A stretch of 64,000 bases of DNA from Croceibacterium xixiisoli. GTDB lineage: Bacteria > Pseudomonadota > Alphaproteobacteria > Sphingomonadales > Sphingomonadaceae. The notes below the pieces were generated by a model. That model ran no database searches and was not told where the DNA came from. It saw nothing but the letters and a program-made list of their open reading frames with translations. The stretch covers positions 868,001 through 932,000 of the forward strand of contig NZ_WTYJ01000001.1 in NCBI RefSeq assembly GCF_009827305.1, written 5' to 3'. The translations under genes were made by a program, and so were the position numbers. Below are positions 39,189-48,001 of the stretch, piece after piece; the stretch's first letter is position 1, and every line of letters starts with the position of its first letter.

Positions 39189-39695
39189 ATGAATACCGGA
39201 CATGAGCATCTGGACGATGATGACGATGCGGCCCCGCTGGAAATGCTTGTCCAGCTGTTCGGCGCGCATGGCTGGTCGTGCGAATATGTCAGCGATGATG
39301 AAATCTGCGGCGAAATTCGCGGCAGTTGGGCCAGCTATCAGCTCCGTGCGATCTGGCGTCGCGATGATCATGTGCTGCAGGTGCTGTGCCTGCCGGAAAT
39401 CCGCGTGCCGGATGACAAGCGCAAGGCCGCGCATGAACTGCTCGCGCTGATTAACGAACAGATGTGGCTGGGCCATTTTGACATGTGGTCGAACGGCGGG
39501 ATGCTGCTCTACCGGCATGGGCTGATGCTCGGCGATGACGGCATGCTGTCGATCAGCATGGCGCAGCTGACCATCGATACCGCCGTCACCGAATGCGATC
39601 GTTTCTATCCCGCCTTCCAGTTCGTGCTGTGGGGGGATAAATCGCCCAAGGATGCGCTCAGCGCCGCTCTGGTGGACGCTGCCGGGGAAGCCTGA
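39189..39695 (+). CDS. YbjN-domain protein
   Basis: 168 residues from ATG 39189 (GGAG 12 bases upstream; an ATG four codons earlier abuts the ribosome site). An acidic DDDDDAAPLE start is followed by the YbjN domain, which resembles the type III secretion chaperone fold; DMWSNGGMLLYRHGL is typical. Function unknown; E. coli YbjN affects motility and stress responses. The gene lies 27 bases before proC on the same strand. Confidence 0.8.
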   Translation: MNTGHEHLDDDDDAAPLEMLVQLFGAHGWSCEYVSDDEICGEIRGSWASYQLRAIWRRDDHVLQVLCLPEIRVPDDKRKAAHELLALINEQMWLGHFDMWSNGGMLLYRHGLMLGDDGMLSISMAQLTIDTAVTECDRFYPAFQFVLWGDKSPKDALSAALVDAAGEA

Positions 39696-39722
39696 TTTGC
39701 TTGTTTTTGAAGGAATTTGACC

Positions 39723-40529
39723 GTGGCATCGTTTGATTCAATCCTGCTGGTTGGTTGCGGCAACATGGCCGGCGCGATGCTCGATGGCTGGCTGCGGGCC
39801 GGGGTGCCCGCCGATCGCTTCACCGTGGCGGACCCGTCGCTGCGCGAGCCGCGCGCGGGTGTGAACCTGCTGCCGGCGATTCCCGAAAGCGGCGAATACG
39901 ATGTCATCCTGCTGGGGGTGAAGCCGCAAATCCTGGCCGATGTGGCGCCGCAGGTGGCGCCGCTGGCGGGTAAGAATACGGTGGTGCTGTCCATTCTGGC
40001 CGGTGGGGAGCTGGATACGCTGGCGGGCTATTTCCCCGATGCGGCGCTGGTGCGGATCATGCCGAACCTGGCCGCGGCGCTGGGCAAATCCCCGATCGCG
40101 CTGGCCGAACGCGGGCTGGATGACGCAGGCCGCGCGGCGGTGAAGGAATTTCTCGATCCGCTCGGCACGCCGGAATGGTTTGCGGAAGGCGAATTCGATC
40201 TGGTGACCGCACTCGCCGGTTGCGGTCCGGCCTTCGTTTATCGTTTCATCGATGCGCTGGCGCAGGCTGCCATCGATCTGGGCATGGATGCGGGGCAGGC
40301 CAACCGTCTGGCCATCGCCACGGTGGAGGGTGCCTCGGCGCTCGCTGCTGCCAGCCCGCATGATCCGGCCGAACTGGCACGGCGCGTGGCCAGCCCGGGC
40401 GGCGCGACCCAGGCCGGGCTCGATGCGATGGATCAGAATGGCGATCTCGGCGCGGTCATGTTGCGCACCCTGCGCGCCGCACGCGATCGCAGTGCCGAAA
40501 TGGCGCAGGACGCCCGCAACAAGGGCTGA
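39723..40529 (+). CDS. proC: Pyrroline-5-carboxylate reductase (ProC)
   Basis: Last step of proline synthesis, reducing pyrroline-5-carboxylate with NAD(P)H. 268 residues starting at GTG 39723 (VASFDSILLVGCGNMAGAML) with AAGGA about 8 bases upstream; a TTG two codons earlier is less well placed. Rossmann motif GCGNMAG, then the C-terminal signature ALAGCGPAFVYRFIDAL and RRVASPGGATQAGLDAM. The matching first enzyme, proB, lies 3.5 kb downstream. Confidence 0.95.
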   Translation: MASFDSILLVGCGNMAGAMLDGWLRAGVPADRFTVADPSLREPRAGVNLLPAIPESGEYDVILLGVKPQILADVAPQVAPLAGKNTVVLSILAGGELDTLAGYFPDAALVRIMPNLAAALGKSPIALAERGLDDAGRAAVKEFLDPLGTPEWFAEGEFDLVTALAGCGPAFVYRFIDALAQAAIDLGMDAGQANRLAIATVEGASALAAASPHDPAELARRVASPGGATQAGLDAMDQNGDLGAVMLRTLRAARDRSAEMAQDARNKG

Positions 40530-40651
40530 CGCGCGCCGCTGTTAAGCAGCAGAATTGTATCTTTTTGTTTCTGGAAAGTTTCCGGCCGGCAATTGCTTAT
40601 TGCTGGCGGGAATTTGCTTGGGCTGTGGGCCATTTCGCCTGTCCGGTTTTG

Positions 40652-40680
40652 CTTGAAATTGTCGATGGCGCGCCTGATAT
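40652..40680 (+). promoter_or_regulatory. Possible heat-shock (RpoH-type) promoter before the BI-1 gene
   Basis: CTTGAAA at 40652-40658 is followed after 14 bases by CCTGATAT (40673-40680). The -35 element matches the RpoH consensus exactly and the spacing fits; the -10 element is only a partial match. It lies 50 bases before the start codon. Confidence 0.35.
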
Positions 40681-40730
40681 TGCATGCAGCGGCCCGGCTT
40701 GCGTGGCCGACAACTGGAGATTTGGATCAA

Positions 40731-41474
40731 ATGGCAAATTGGAACGACCCGCGTACAACCCGTCAGGGTTTTGGCGCGCCGGCCGGCCAGGGTGGTGAAC
40801 TTGCGGGCCGTACGACGTTTGACGCCGGCCTGCGGAAGCACATGCTGTCGATCTACAACTACATGGCATCGGGCGTGCTGCTCTCGGCCGTGGTGGCGCT
40901 GGTGATGTATCAAAGCGGCTTGGGTGCTGCATTGTTCGCATCCCCGCTACGCTGGGTCGTCGCGCTGTCGCCGCTGGCAATCGTGTTTGCGATGAGCTTC
41001 GGTGCGAACAAGTTTTCGACCGGTACGCTCAAGGCGCTGTTCTGGAGCTTCGCCGTGCTGATGGGCATGTCGTTGACGACCGTGTTCTTCCGCTACACCG
41101 GTCCGTCGATCGCCGCGACCTTCCTGGCAACGGCAGGCGCCTTCGCCGGCCTCAGCCTCTATGGCTACACCACCAAGCGTGATCTGTCGGGCTTCGGCAC
41201 CTTCCTGATCATGGGTCTGATCGGCCTGATCATCGCCAGCGTGCTGAATATCTTCATTCAGTCGACCACGCTGATGTGGGCGGTCAGCTTCCTTGGCGTG
41301 TTGATCTTCGCGGGCCTGACGGCTTACGATACCCAGCGTCTGAAGGAACAATATGCCTATGTGCAGGGCACGGAATTCGCGGGCAAGGCCGTGGTTCTGG
41401 GCGCGCTGAGCCTCTATCTGGACTTCATCAACATGTTCCAGTTCCTGCTCAGCTTCATGGGCAACCGCGAATAA
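40731..41474 (+). CDS. BI-1/YccA-family membrane protein
   Basis: 247 residues, seven predicted membrane helices after a polar N-terminus of about 45 residues. The Bax inhibitor-1 hallmarks are present: GLSLYGYTTKRDLSGFGTFL and the final FAGLTAYDTQRLKEQ ... LYLDFINMFQFLL. The E. coli member YccA interacts with the FtsH protease; others conduct calcium or protons. ATG at 40731 chosen by family N-terminus. A GC hairpin with six Ts follows. Confidence 0.93.
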   Translation: MANWNDPRTTRQGFGAPAGQGGELAGRTTFDAGLRKHMLSIYNYMASGVLLSAVVALVMYQSGLGAALFASPLRWVVALSPLAIVFAMSFGANKFSTGTLKALFWSFAVLMGMSLTTVFFRYTGPSIAATFLATAGAFAGLSLYGYTTKRDLSGFGTFLIMGLIGLIIASVLNIFIQSTTLMWAVSFLGVLIFAGLTAYDTQRLKEQYAYVQGTEFAGKAVVLGALSLYLDFINMFQFLLSFMGNRE

Positions 41475-41498
41475 TCGCAAAAGAAATTCGGTTTACCG

Positions 41499-41534
41499 TG
41501 CCCGGGGCGCCATTCGGCATCCCGGGCATTTTTT
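41499..41534 (+). terminator. Rho-independent terminator after the BI-1 gene
   Basis: TGCCCGGG (41499-41506) pairs with CCCGGGCA (41521-41528), with a 14-base loop, followed by six Ts. Confidence 0.8.
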
Positions 41535-41559
41535 GTTAACCCCGGCCATTTTTTGTTAA
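41527..41559. repeat. Short direct repeat including a terminator tail
   Basis: CATTTTTTGTTAA occurs at 41527-41539 and again at 41547-41559, a perfect 13-bp direct repeat with a 20-bp period. The first copy is the T run of the BI-1 terminator. Confidence 0.6.
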
Positions 41560-41655
41560 GCATAGAGTGACTAAGCCGCTCCGGTTTTGTACGTATGCCG
41601 TTTATGGGAAAGTCTGCCGCGTGCCTTTTGCCCGCGGAGAGGGGATGCCGCAGCA

Positions 41656-42534
41656 ATGAATATCAATGATCGCAAGCCAGCTTTTGCCCGCAAACTGCTG
41701 GTCGCCATGAGTGTCGCGGCACTCGCCGCCTGCGCCAAGGCTCCGCCGCCGCCCCCGCCGCCGCCCCCGCCGCCCCCGCCGCCGCCCGTGGCCGAGGTTA
41801 TCCCCTATCGCCCCCTCCCGCCGCTCGGCGCGCCCTATGCCATGCCGCTGCCGGCGGCGCTCCCCGATGGCACCCACGTCACGATCAACAGCAATCTTGA
41901 TGAACATGAAGCGGTCTGGCATTTCCGTTCTGGCTGGAACGTCGCCGCGCTCAATTGCGTGGATCCGCAATATCAGCCGATCGTCGATGCCTATGGCGCC
42001 TTCCTGAAGAAGTATGATCGCCGTTTCGATCAGGCCAATGCCGCCATCGATCAGGTCTATCGCCGTGAACACGGATCGCGCAACGCGGGTGTGAAGGCGC
42101 GTGAAGAGTTCATGACCCAGGTCTACAACTATTTCACCCTGCCGGCGGTGCGGACCAATTTCTGCAATGTCGCCCTGCAGATTTCCAATGAATCGCTCGC
42201 CACCCCGCCGGCCGATCCCACCGCCTTCGCGGTGCAGTCGCTGGGCCGGTATGAGGCGGTCTTTAACGCCTTCTTCGGTGAGTATGAAAAATACGTCGCC
42301 GATTCCGCAGCGTGGGACGCGCGCTATGGTGCCCAGTATGGTGCGTCGCAGCCCGGCTATGTCGCCGTGCATGGCACCCAGGTCGCCGCGCTCGAACCCA
42401 GCCTGCTGGACAGCAGTCAGTTGACCGGCACCGTGGTCGATCCGGCCACCGGCGCCACCATTCCGGTCGTCCAGGTCAACAATGATGCGCTGGCTACGCC
42501 GGTGGTGCAGCCGGTACCTTCCGGCTCTCGCTGA
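41656..42534 (+). CDS. Polyproline lipoprotein of unknown function
   Basis: 292 residues from ATG at 41656 ([10 protein letters not shown]). Lipoprotein signal with lipobox LAAC, so probably an anchored envelope protein. Three residues after the Cys comes an uninterrupted run of 15 prolines built from CCG/CCC codons, then a globular domain of about 210 residues rich in Tyr and Asn, and a Val/Thr-rich end. No family recognised. The proline run would require EF-P to translate and its codon repeat is prone to slippage. A longer frame upstream lacks a ribosome site. Confidence 0.75.
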   Translation: MNINDRKPAFARKLLVAMSVAALAACAKAPPPPPPPPPPPPPPPVAEVIPYRPLPPLGAPYAMPLPAALPDGTHVTINSNLDEHEAVWHFRSGWNVAALNCVDPQYQPIVDAYGAFLKKYDRRFDQANAAIDQVYRREHGSRNAGVKAREEFMTQVYNYFTLPAVRTNFCNVALQISNESLATPPADPTAFAVQSLGRYEAVFNAFFGEYEKYVADSAAWDARYGAQYGASQPGYVAVHGTQVAALEPSLLDSSQLTGTVVDPATGATIPVVQVNNDALATPVVQPVPSGSR

Positions 42535-42711
42535 TCGCAGCATCGCGTGGCGGGCTCGTTCCCGCCACCAGATCCATCGCTGATCCATCCGCGCAGCCCG
42601 GCGGCGGCGCGTGATGGCTCGCGCCTTGCAAGATTCCCCCTTCCAGCAAATGGCGTTTTTTGCTATTGGGCCCGGCCTAAGCGGGGGTATCTTCGCGCGC
42701 TGATACCGAAC

Positions 42712-42787
<76 letters not shown>

Positions 42788-42862
42788 GGTATCCTCAACT
42801 ACGCAATTTGCGTTTTTCACGCGCGGTTCGACGGCAGGCCGTCCCTGCGTTAGGGTCTGGTT

Positions 42863-43921
42863 ATGCATTTTCTTGATCAAGCAAAAATCTATCTCAAATC
42901 CGGTGGCGGCGGCCCCGGTGCGGTGAGTTTTCGGCGCGAAAAATACCTCCAGTATGGTGGTCCCGATGGCGGCAATGGCGGGCATGGCGGCAATGTCGTC
43001 ATGGTTGCGGTCGCCGGCCTCAACACGCTGATTGATTTCCGTTACACCCAGCATTTCAAGGCGCCGCGCGGCGGCCACGGCATGGGCAAGGATCGCACCG
43101 GCAAAAGCGCGGAAGATCTGGTGATCGAAGTGCCCGTGGGCACCCAGGTGCTGGATGAGGAACGCGAAGAGGTGCTCGCCGATTTCACCGAAGTCGGTCA
43201 GCGCGTCGTGCTGATCGAAGGCGGAATGGGCGGACGCGGCAACGCCAGTTACAAGACCAGCACCAACCGTGCCCCGCGTCAGCATCAGCCCGGCCTGCCG
43301 GGGGAAGAGCTGTGGGTCTGGCTGCGGCTGAAGCTGATGGCGGACGTGGGCCTGGTCGGCCTGCCCAATGCGGGCAAGAGCACCTTCATCAACCAGGTCA
43401 GCAACGCACAGGCCAAGGTAGGCGATTACGCCTTCACCACGCTGGTGCCCAAGCTGGGCGTCGTCAGCCACCACGATCGCGAATTCGTGATCGCCGACAT
43501 CCCCGGCCTGATTGCGGGTGCTGCCGAAGGCGTCGGCATCGGCGATCGCTTCCTCGGCCATATCGAACGCTGCCGCGTGCTGATCCACCTTGTGGATATC
43601 TCTGTGCAAGACCCTGTGGAAGCCATGCATGTGGTGGAACGGGAACTCGAAGCCTATGGCGGCGGCCTGGAAGACAAGCCGATGCTTTATGTGCTGAACA
43701 AGGTCGATCTGGCCGATGCGGCGCTGGCGGCGGACTATGCGGCGGAACTGGAAAAGGCCGGCGCATCGAAGGTGTTCCCGATTTCCGGCGCCACCGGCGA
43801 AGGGGTCAAGGCGCTGCTTGATGCCGTGCTCGAATATCTGCCCGCCCGCACCGCCACCGAAACCACCGGCGCGGCGGAAGAAAACGAAGAGGATGCAGCG
43901 GGCTGGTCTCCGCTCGACTGA
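42863..43921 (+). CDS. obgE: GTPase ObgE (CgtA)
   Basis: Essential GTPase linked to 50S assembly and stress control. 352 residues: glycine-rich Obg fold at about 1-158 (FRREKYLQYGGPDGGNGGHGG), then the G domain with G1 GLPNAGKS, G3 DIPGLIAGA, G4 NKVDL. The C-terminus is short and acidic, ending WSPLD. The ATG at 42863 gives the family start MHFLDQAKIYLKSG. proB follows after 76 bases; obgE-proB adjacency is common in alphaproteobacteria. Confidence 0.96.
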   Translation: MHFLDQAKIYLKSGGGGPGAVSFRREKYLQYGGPDGGNGGHGGNVVMVAVAGLNTLIDFRYTQHFKAPRGGHGMGKDRTGKSAEDLVIEVPVGTQVLDEEREEVLADFTEVGQRVVLIEGGMGGRGNASYKTSTNRAPRQHQPGLPGEELWVWLRLKLMADVGLVGLPNAGKSTFINQVSNAQAKVGDYAFTTLVPKLGVVSHHDREFVIADIPGLIAGAAEGVGIGDRFLGHIERCRVLIHLVDISVQDPVEAMHVVERELEAYGGGLEDKPMLYVLNKVDLADAALAADYAAELEKAGASKVFPISGATGEGVKALLDAVLEYLPARTATETTGAAEENEEDAAGWSPLD

Positions 43922-43997
43922 CATCGCCTGGGCTGAATTCGCATGCCGATGCGGGCGGGATATTCCTATCCTGCCCGCACTGGTCTAACGGGCGCGC

Positions 43998-45131
43998 ATG
44001 CCCATCGAACGCCTTGCCGATCTGGCAAACCCCGCCACGACCCCCCGCATCGTTTTCAAGGTCGGTTCGGCATTGCTGTTCGGCGCCGGCGGCGTGCCGG
44101 ATCGCGAATGGCTCGCCTCGCTGGTGGCGGAAATCGCCGCCGCCCATGCGCGTGGACAACAGGTCATCATCGTCAGCTCGGGCGCCATCGCGCTCGGCTC
44201 TGCGCGGCTCGGCTTTGCCAAGGGCGGGCGCGGATCGCTGGCCGATGCGCAGGCTTCGGCGGCTGTGGGGCAGATCGCTTTGGCCGGCCTGTGGAGCGAT
44301 CTGCTCGCCACCCATGGCATCGTCGCCGCGCAATTGCTGCTGACGCTCGAAGATCTCGAAGACCGGCGCCGCTATCTCAACGCCTCGGCCACGCTCGGCC
44401 GCCTGCTGCAGGCCGGCGCCGTGCCGGTCATCAATGAAAATGATTCGGTCGCCACGCAGGAAATCCGCTTCGGCGACAACGACCGGCTCGCCGCCCGCGT
44501 GGCCCAGGCTGCCTCGGCCCAGGCCGTGGTGCTGCTGTCCGATGTCGACGGGCTCTATGATCGTCACCCCTCGGAACCGGGCGCCAGCCTGCTTGAGCAG
44601 GTGAAGGGCGTCACCGCCGATGTCCACGCCATGGCCAGCGGCACCTCCGGCTCCGGCATGGGCTCGGGCGGCATGACCTCGAAGCTGCAGGCCGCCGAAA
44701 TCGCCACCCGCGCCGGCATTACCCTCGCCATCGCCAATGGCACCCACGCCAGCCCGCTTGCCCGCGCTCTGGGGGAGGAGATCGGCACGCTGTTCACCCC
44801 TGTGCGGCGAGATGGCGCGCGCAAGGCCTGGCTGGGCGGTCGCCTGCGGATGAAGGGCCTGCTGGTGGTGGACGATGGCTGCGCCCGCGCGCTGGCCCGT
44901 GGCGGCAGCCTGCTCGCCAGCGGCATTGTGGAGGTGGAGGGGGATTTCCGCCGGGGCGATCCGGTGATCGTGCGCGATCAGGCCGGCGGCCAGCTGGCCC
45001 AGGGCCTCAGCGAATATGACGCGGCCGAGATCGATCGCATTCGCGGCGCCCGCAGCAACCAGCAGGAAGAACTGCTCGGCTACGCCCCGCGTTCGGCGGT
45101 GATCCACCGCGATCAGCTGGTCCTGCTGTGA
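43998..45131 (+). CDS. proB: Glutamate 5-kinase (ProB)
   Basis: First step of proline synthesis. 377 residues: amino acid kinase domain (FKVGSALLF, VSSGAIALG, NENDSVATQEIRFGDND) followed by a C-terminal PUA domain (about 285-370). Before the start lies an imperfect 12-bp hairpin (43951-43978) without a T run. The usual downstream partner proA is absent here; instead an SDR-type gene begins within the proB stop (GTGA). Confidence 0.95.
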   Translation: MPIERLADLANPATTPRIVFKVGSALLFGAGGVPDREWLASLVAEIAAAHARGQQVIIVSSGAIALGSARLGFAKGGRGSLADAQASAAVGQIALAGLWSDLLATHGIVAAQLLLTLEDLEDRRRYLNASATLGRLLQAGAVPVINENDSVATQEIRFGDNDRLAARVAQAASAQAVVLLSDVDGLYDRHPSEPGASLLEQVKGVTADVHAMASGTSGSGMGSGGMTSKLQAAEIATRAGITLAIANGTHASPLARALGEEIGTLFTPVRRDGARKAWLGGRLRMKGLLVVDDGCARALARGGSLLASGIVEVEGDFRRGDPVIVRDQAGGQLAQGLSEYDAAEIDRIRGARSNQQEELLGYAPRSAVIHRDQLVLL

Positions 45132-46048
45132 CGCCAACCGCGCCTATCGCCATCACGGGAGCCACCGGCTTCGTCGGCCAGGCGGTGGTGGAGGCGGCGG
45201 CGCGGCAGAACATCCCGCTCCGCGCGCTGACCCGCCGCGATCAGCCCGCCACGCCCGGCGTCACCTGGGTGCCCGGTGATCTGACCGATCACACCGCCCT
45301 GGCCGAACTGGTGCGCGGCTGCGAAGCCGTGCTGCACATCGCCGGCGTCGTCAGCGCGCCCGATGCCGCCGGTTTCCACGCCGGCAATGTCGCCGGCACG
45401 CAAGCGGTGCTGCGGGCCACGCAGGACGCCGGCATCGCCCGCCTGATCTGCGTCTCCTCGCTCTCCGCGCGCGAACCGCAACTCTCGCTCTATGGGCAGA
45501 GCAAGCAGCAGGCCGAACAACTGGTCATGGCAACCGGACTGGACTGGACGATCGTGCGCCCCCCGGCGGTCTATGGCCCGCGTGACAGGGAAATCCTCGA
45601 ACTGTTCCGCGCCGCCCGCTGGGGCCTGGTGCCGATGCCGCCCAGGGGGCGCACCTCGGTCATCCATGTCGATGATCTGGCCCGGTTGCTGCTGGCGCTG
45701 GTCCCGGCGGGCCCGCTGATCAGCGGCAAGATCTTCGAACCCGATGATGGCCTGGCCGGATGCTGGGACCATCAGCACCTCGCCCGCGCCATCGGCCACG
45801 CCGTCGGCCGCCGCGTCTGGGCGCCCAATCTGCCCGCCTGGCTGCTGCACGCCGCAGCCCGCGCCGATGGCCTGCTGCGCGGCAAGGGCGCCAAGCTCAC
45901 CCGCGACCGGGTCGGCTACATGATTCACCCGGATTGGGGCTGCGGCACCGCCTTCGCCGTGCCGCCCTCGATCTGGCAACCCCAGGTCGAAACCACAGCC
46001 GGCCTGCGCGCCACGGCCGATTGGTACCGAGCGCAAGGCTGGCTGTAA
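45128..46048 (+). CDS. NAD(P)-dependent epimerase/dehydratase-like protein (extended/atypical SDR)
   Basis: 306 residues starting at GTG 45128. N-terminal Rossmann motif TGATGFVGQAVVEAA, then VLHIAGVVSAPD; the active-site pattern is SSLSARE...YGQSKQQAE with Tyr and Lys in YxxxK. Substrate not predictable; related proteins act on nucleotide sugars or serve as electron-transport assembly factors. Coupled to proB by a 4-base overlap, so expressed with it, though no metabolic link is evident. Confidence 0.8.
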   Translation: MTPTAPIAITGATGFVGQAVVEAAARQNIPLRALTRRDQPATPGVTWVPGDLTDHTALAELVRGCEAVLHIAGVVSAPDAAGFHAGNVAGTQAVLRATQDAGIARLICVSSLSAREPQLSLYGQSKQQAEQLVMATGLDWTIVRPPAVYGPRDREILELFRAARWGLVPMPPRGRTSVIHVDDLARLLLALVPAGPLISGKIFEPDDGLAGCWDHQHLARAIGHAVGRRVWAPNLPAWLLHAAARADGLLRGKGAKLTRDRVGYMIHPDWGCGTAFAVPPSIWQPQVETTAGLRATADWYRAQGWL

Positions 46049-46128
46049 CGGCGCCAGCGCAGAAAAATGAAAAAATGTGGGATCGCCGGGATCGAAATCC
46101 GCATCCGACCGTACCCACCCCAGAAAAA

Positions 46129-46155
46129 AGGCCCGCACCGTTGCCGGGCGGGCCT
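46129..46155 (-). terminator. Terminator-like hairpin after the SDR gene
   Basis: AGGCCCGC (46129-46136) pairs with GCGGGCCT (46148-46155). The A run lies on the left, so the T run is on the minus strand. It lies in the 470-base gap 46049-46518, whose right part holds the hip operators; the middle shows a second imperfect stem around 46166-46193 and nothing else. Confidence 0.4.
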
Positions 46156-46393
46156 GAAAGTCTTGGGAGAGGATGCCTGAAAGGCACCCTCTCTATCGGC
46201 CTGTTCCCGATTCGCCTCAAACGCAAAAACCGCACGCCATGTTGCAAAAAACGCAACATAGTCGGCGTTTCTCTGCATTCCTGTTCACATCGCTGTCAGG
46301 AAATCCGACGGTGGCGATATCGTGTCATTGTGCTGGGCTGGGAATGATTTCAACCTTCTCCAGAACAAGACGAGACCCATGCTCATGGTCTCC

Positions 46394-46507
46394 ATTTCCC
46401 GATCGGGAAATTTTTGAGTATCACCTATTCATCAATCCATGATATTCCCGATCGGTAATATTCAGTACTATCCATTGTGAGCATGCTCTAACATTCCCGT
46501 TCGGGAA
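46394..46507. promoter_or_regulatory. Three palindromic operators before hipBA
   Basis: Site 1 (46394-46411) is a perfect 18-bp palindrome, ATTTCCCGATCGGGAAAT. Site 2 (46444-46459) is ATTCCCGATCGGTAAT, one base pair off symmetry. Site 3 (46494-46507) is TTCCCGTTCGGGAA. Centres are at 46402.5, 46451.5 and 46500.5, exactly 49 bases apart. Site 3 touches the ribosome site of hipB. They are very probably the autoregulatory sites of the HipB-like repressor. Confidence 0.75.
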
Positions 46508-46518
46508 AGGATTGCCCG

Positions 46519-46722
46519 TTGGACCCACAGCAAATCGGCAAAGCAGTGCGTGAAGCGCGGCGCTCCATGGGGCTGCGCCAGGATCAGTTGGCTGGCGCTG
46601 CCGGCGTCGGCCTGCGTTTCATCGTCGATCTGGAAGCGGGCAAGCCGACAATTCAACTGGGCAAGGCGATCCAGGTGCTCGATGCATTGGGGTGCACGCT
46701 CACCATGGACCGTCGTGCATGA
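46519..46722 (+). CDS. hipB: HipB-like antitoxin / Xre-family repressor
   Basis: 67 residues starting at TTG 46519 (AAAGGA about 8 bases upstream). A single helix-turn-helix of the Cro/C1 type spans about 7-60 (IGKAVREARRSMGLRQDQLAGAAGVG...LEAGKPTIQLGKAIQVLDALG), followed by a short strand TLTMDRR. It should dimerise on the upstream palindromes, repress the operon and neutralise HipA. The stop overlaps the hipA start as ATGA, the usual antitoxin-first order. Confidence 0.9.
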   Translation: MDPQQIGKAVREARRSMGLRQDQLAGAAGVGLRFIVDLEAGKPTIQLGKAIQVLDALGCTLTMDRRA

Positions 46723-47978
46723 GCCGCGCGCTGAAAGTCCTGTGGTCCGGAGCCCGCGTGGGGACGCTTCGCCTGGATGAACATGGCGACATGGTGTTCA
46801 GCTATGAACCGGCTTGGCTGCAGGACACCGGCAAGCCGCCGATCTCGGCTTCTCTGCCCAAGCAGGACGCCCCCTTCGGCCGCCGCGCCTCCCGCCCTTT
46901 CTTCGCCGGGCTGCTGCCGGAAGACAGGCAGCGGGCGGGGGCTGCCCGGGCGCTCGGCGTTTCGATCGGCAATGATTTTGCGCTGCTGGATGCGCTGGGC
47001 GGCGATGTTGCGGGCGCCCTGGTGCTGTGGCCGGAAGATCATGACCTGCGTGCGCCATCTCATGCCGATCCGCAGATGCTGGATAATGTGCAACTGATCG
47101 CCTTGCTCGACAGGCTGCCGCTGCGGCCGATGCTGGCGGGAGAAGGCGGACTTCGCCTGTCTCTGGCCGGCGCGCAGCCGAAGCTGCCCATCGTTCTGAT
47201 CGACCAGCGCATTGCCTTGCCAGCACCGGGGCAGCCGACCACGCATATCCTGAAGCCTGCGCTGCCACACTATCCCGGCACCACCGAGAATGAAGCATTC
47301 TGCCTGCGGCTTGCGACCGCAGTTGGGCTCTCTGCCGCTTCGGTGGAACCACGTCGCCTGGGCGACCGCAGTTTTATGCTGGTCGAACGCTATGATCGCA
47401 TCGAAATGCCCGGTGGCATATGCGAACGGATTCACCAGGAAGATTTCTGCCAGGCCCTCGGCATCGCGCCGGAACGCAAATACGCATCCGAAGGCGGCCC
47501 CACTTTCAAGACCTCGTTTGAACTGATCCGTCGGATATGCGCCCGGCCGGCGATGGATGTGTTGAGGCTGCTCGATGCGGCGATTTTCAATGTCATCATC
47601 GGCAATGCCGATGCCCACGGGAAGAATTTCAGCCTGCTCTATCCCCCCTCCGGCCCGACCCTGACCCCGCTCTATGATCTGATGGCGACGATCATCTATC
47701 CGCAGGTCAGCACCCAACTGGCGATGAAGATCGGCAAAACATCGGCGATCGAGGACATGGACGGTCGGGTCTGGTCCAGATTTGCCGAAGACATCGGCAT
47801 GTCGGCACCCTTCGTGCGGAAGCGCGTGCGCGAACTCTGCCGCAAGGTCGCTGCCTGTTGCCCACCCGTTTCCGAACGGCTTGCCGGCGAAGGCTTCGCC
47901 GGTGACATGCTGGATCTGCTCACGGCAAATGTGCAGAACCGTGCCTCCGAACTGGATGGCTTGCTCGGTTCGACATAG
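46719..47978 (+). CDS. hipA: HipA-like serine/threonine kinase toxin
   Basis: 419 residues from ATG 46719 (MSRALKVLWSGARVGTL). N-terminal Couple_hipA domain (about 5-105), then the HipA_C kinase: SLAGAQPKL phosphate loop, ILKP lysine, catalytic FNVIIGNADAHGKNFSLL and metal-binding TPLYDLM. All catalytic residues are intact, so it is presumably active. E. coli HipA phosphorylates glutamyl-tRNA synthetase and triggers dormancy; the target here is unknown. E. coli HipA is 440 residues. Confidence 0.92.
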   Translation: MSRALKVLWSGARVGTLRLDEHGDMVFSYEPAWLQDTGKPPISASLPKQDAPFGRRASRPFFAGLLPEDRQRAGAARALGVSIGNDFALLDALGGDVAGALVLWPEDHDLRAPSHADPQMLDNVQLIALLDRLPLRPMLAGEGGLRLSLAGAQPKLPIVLIDQRIALPAPGQPTTHILKPALPHYPGTTENEAFCLRLATAVGLSAASVEPRRLGDRSFMLVERYDRIEMPGGICERIHQEDFCQALGIAPERKYASEGGPTFKTSFELIRRICARPAMDVLRLLDAAIFNVIIGNADAHGKNFSLLYPPSGPTLTPLYDLMATIIYPQVSTQLAMKIGKTSAIEDMDGRVWSRFAEDIGMSAPFVRKRVRELCRKVAACCPPVSERLAGEGFAGDMLDLLTANVQNRASELDGLLGST

Positions 47979-48001
47979 GTGCACCGCTTCCTGGGCGGCA
48001 C

